NCBI GenBank assembly: GCA_023413275.1
Contig: JAEZPX010000071.1
Coordinates: 1 to 5,016 of the forward strand
Direction: 5' to 3'
DNA: 5,016 bases
Source of the DNA: Bacillota bacterium
Lineage (GTDB): Bacteria > Bacillota > Clostridia > Lachnospirales > Anaerotignaceae
Shown one piece after another: positions 4,537 through 5,016 of this stretch. Numbering within the stretch: the first letter of the stretch is position 1; every line of letters begins with the position of its first letter. Position numbers and translations under genes: made by a program. A model generated the notes under the pieces. The model had not been told where the DNA came from. It did no database searches and saw only the letters and a list, made by a program, of their open reading frames with translations.

Positions 4537-4806
4537 TTAATCCAAATCTTTAAAGATATACTTGTTACAGTTTGGACAGCAACTATCCTCGGCAATCTTC
4601 TTTCTGCTATTGAGTGACTTTTTACAATGGGGACATTTATAATACTTGGTTTCCAAAACAAACGTAAACACTGCCAAAGCCACCGCAAAAAAATAATTAT
4701 GCAGAAACACAAAACTCATGGCAGCAACAGCTAATAATAGAATATAAATTTTCTGAAATTTTTTATAGTTTTCCAATAACTTCTGTCCCTTTTCAGATAT
4801 TTTCAC
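4537..4806 (-). CDS. Small membrane protein with C-terminal zinc ribbon
   Basis: The 89-aa product is not a family I can name. A charged N-terminal helix (about 1-19, KISEKGQKLLENYKKFQK) is followed by two adjacent hydrophobic segments (about 20-35 and 37-51) that fit a helical hairpin in the membrane. The tail carries CPHC (58-61) and CCPNC (76-80), spaced as a one-zinc ribbon of about 20 residues. Both ends of the protein are expected in the cytoplasm. The GTG start follows GGGGGG at 6 nt, and no other start lies upstream in frame. The gene has its own promoter (4843-4871) and terminator, so it is a monocistron and not cotranscribed with the recombinase. Function is unknown; zinc-ribbon membrane proteins of this kind are common and often uncharacterised in Bacillota. 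Confidence 0.82.
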   Translation of the reverse strand: MKISEKGQKLLENYKKFQKIYILLLAVAAMSFVFLHNYFFAVALAVFTFVLETKYYKCPHCKKSLNSRKKIAEDSCCPNCNKYIFKDLD

Positions 4807-4812
4807 AAAAGT

Positions 4813-4818
4813 CCCCCC
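4813..4818 (-). promoter_or_regulatory. Ribosome binding site of the zinc-ribbon membrane protein
   Basis: The minus strand reads GGGGGG, 6 nt before the GTG at 4806. A second site-like AAAGGAG at 4842-4836 lies too far upstream and at the predicted transcript start, so it is unlikely to be used. Confidence 0.6.
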
Positions 4819-4842
4819 AATTTTGAATGTCTTTTCTCCTTT

Positions 4843-4871
4843 ATTTTATCCCAACTTAGATTTAAAAGCAA
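4843..4871 (-). promoter_or_regulatory. Promoter of the zinc-ribbon membrane protein gene
   Basis: TTGCTT (4871-4866), a 17-bp spacer and TAAAAT (4848-4843) give a 3-of-6 -35 and a 5-of-6 -10. The start would be near 4836, giving a leader of about 30 nt. The promoter ends 12 bp from the S8 fragment. Confidence 0.6.
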
Positions 4872-4883
4872 CACAAAAGATAC

Positions 4884-5016
4884 GTGACTCATGTCACGGG
4901 TATCGCCTGTGGCAGTGGTATCCTTTCCAATGGCCGCTACAAGGGAATTGCACCGGAGGCTCATATTATTTCCTTAAAAATTCTTGACAGCAACGGCCAA
5001 GGCAGTTCCTCCCACG
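4884..5016 (+). pseudogene. 5'-truncated subtilisin-like (S8) serine protease fragment
   Basis: The frame reads VTHVTGIACGSG, then SNGRYKGIAPEAHIISLKIL and DSNGQGSSSH, running off the window. This is the subtilase stretch that follows the catalytic histidine: relatives read HGTHVAGI-AGNG, then YKGIAPEA, then KVLD-G-GS. Here the HG of HGTHV is replaced by YV, so the catalytic His is missing, and the Asp-containing N-terminal part is absent: a TAA lies in frame at 4863-4865, and no ribosome binding site precedes the GTG at 4884. The homology therefore starts abruptly at about 4887. I read it as a remnant of a gene cut by rearrangement; the catalytic Ser region would lie beyond the edge. An out-of-frame join to a shifted N-terminal part is less likely, because no S8-like codons are visible upstream. 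Confidence 0.75.

Noticed and set aside
4437..4712. 91-codon minus-strand frame overlapping the zinc-ribbon gene
   Set aside because: It runs through the GC-rich terminator at 4473-4493 and lies in a shifted frame of a gene with better start signals and cysteine motifs.
3355..4896. Complete integrative element with attachment sites
   Set aside because: The recombinase lacks its C-terminal third, no excisionase or cargo set is present, and the S8 gene half expected on the other side is not found left of the recombinase, so a simple insertion into the S8 gene is not supported.

Overview
The window looks like chromosome from a low-G+C Bacillota, probably a Clostridia member. The grounds are AT-rich spacers, strong AGGAGG-type ribosome binding sites, GTG and TTG starts beside ATG, a clostridial-style TPP riboswitch, and a serine recombinase of the large clostridial type. 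I cannot name a genus from the sequence.

Left part (1-1322): a leftward gene starts at 55 and leaves the window at once; only its signal-peptide-like N terminus is visible. A 553-bp AT-rich divergent spacer separates it from a rightward GntR/FCD regulator (609-1322). The spacer holds a good leftward promoter (226-254), a leader of about 164 nt with three complementary arms that can form two mutually exclusive hairpins, a palindrome next to a perfect TATAAT, and a promoter for the regulator. The layout suggests that the regulator controls the divergent, exported (perhaps solute-binding) protein, but this is inference.

Middle part (1323-3358): a bidirectional terminator separates the regulator from a leftward thiM-thiE operon. 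ThiM phosphorylates hydroxyethylthiazole. ThiE condenses the product with HMP pyrophosphate to give thiamine phosphate. No thiD, thiC or thiG is present here, so this is a salvage and joining module. Upstream, in transcription order, are a sigma-A-type promoter (3330-3358), a TPP riboswitch aptamer (about 3215-3296), a perfect 11-bp terminator hairpin with a U run (3173-3201), and then an unexplained leader of about 220 nt before thiM. A 7-nt exact complement between the aptamer 5' strand and the terminator suggests the switching pairing.

Right part (3355-5016): this looks like an eroded accessory segment. A leftward serine recombinase (304 aa) keeps its catalytic and Recombinase domains but lacks the usual C-terminal zinc ribbon and coiled coil. 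Its stop codon overlaps the -35 box of the thi promoter. Next is a gap of about 190 bp with a short unexplained open frame, then a leftward two-helix membrane protein with a C-terminal zinc ribbon (4537-4806), with its own promoter and terminator. At the right edge is a rightward subtilisin-family (S8) fragment that begins just after the position of the catalytic histidine, so it is probably a 5'-truncated pseudogene.

I see no CRISPR array, tRNA, rRNA, transposase, defence island or clearly new multi-gene system. The points most worth a second look are the three-arm leader, the recombinase/thi-promoter junction, and the S8 breakpoint.
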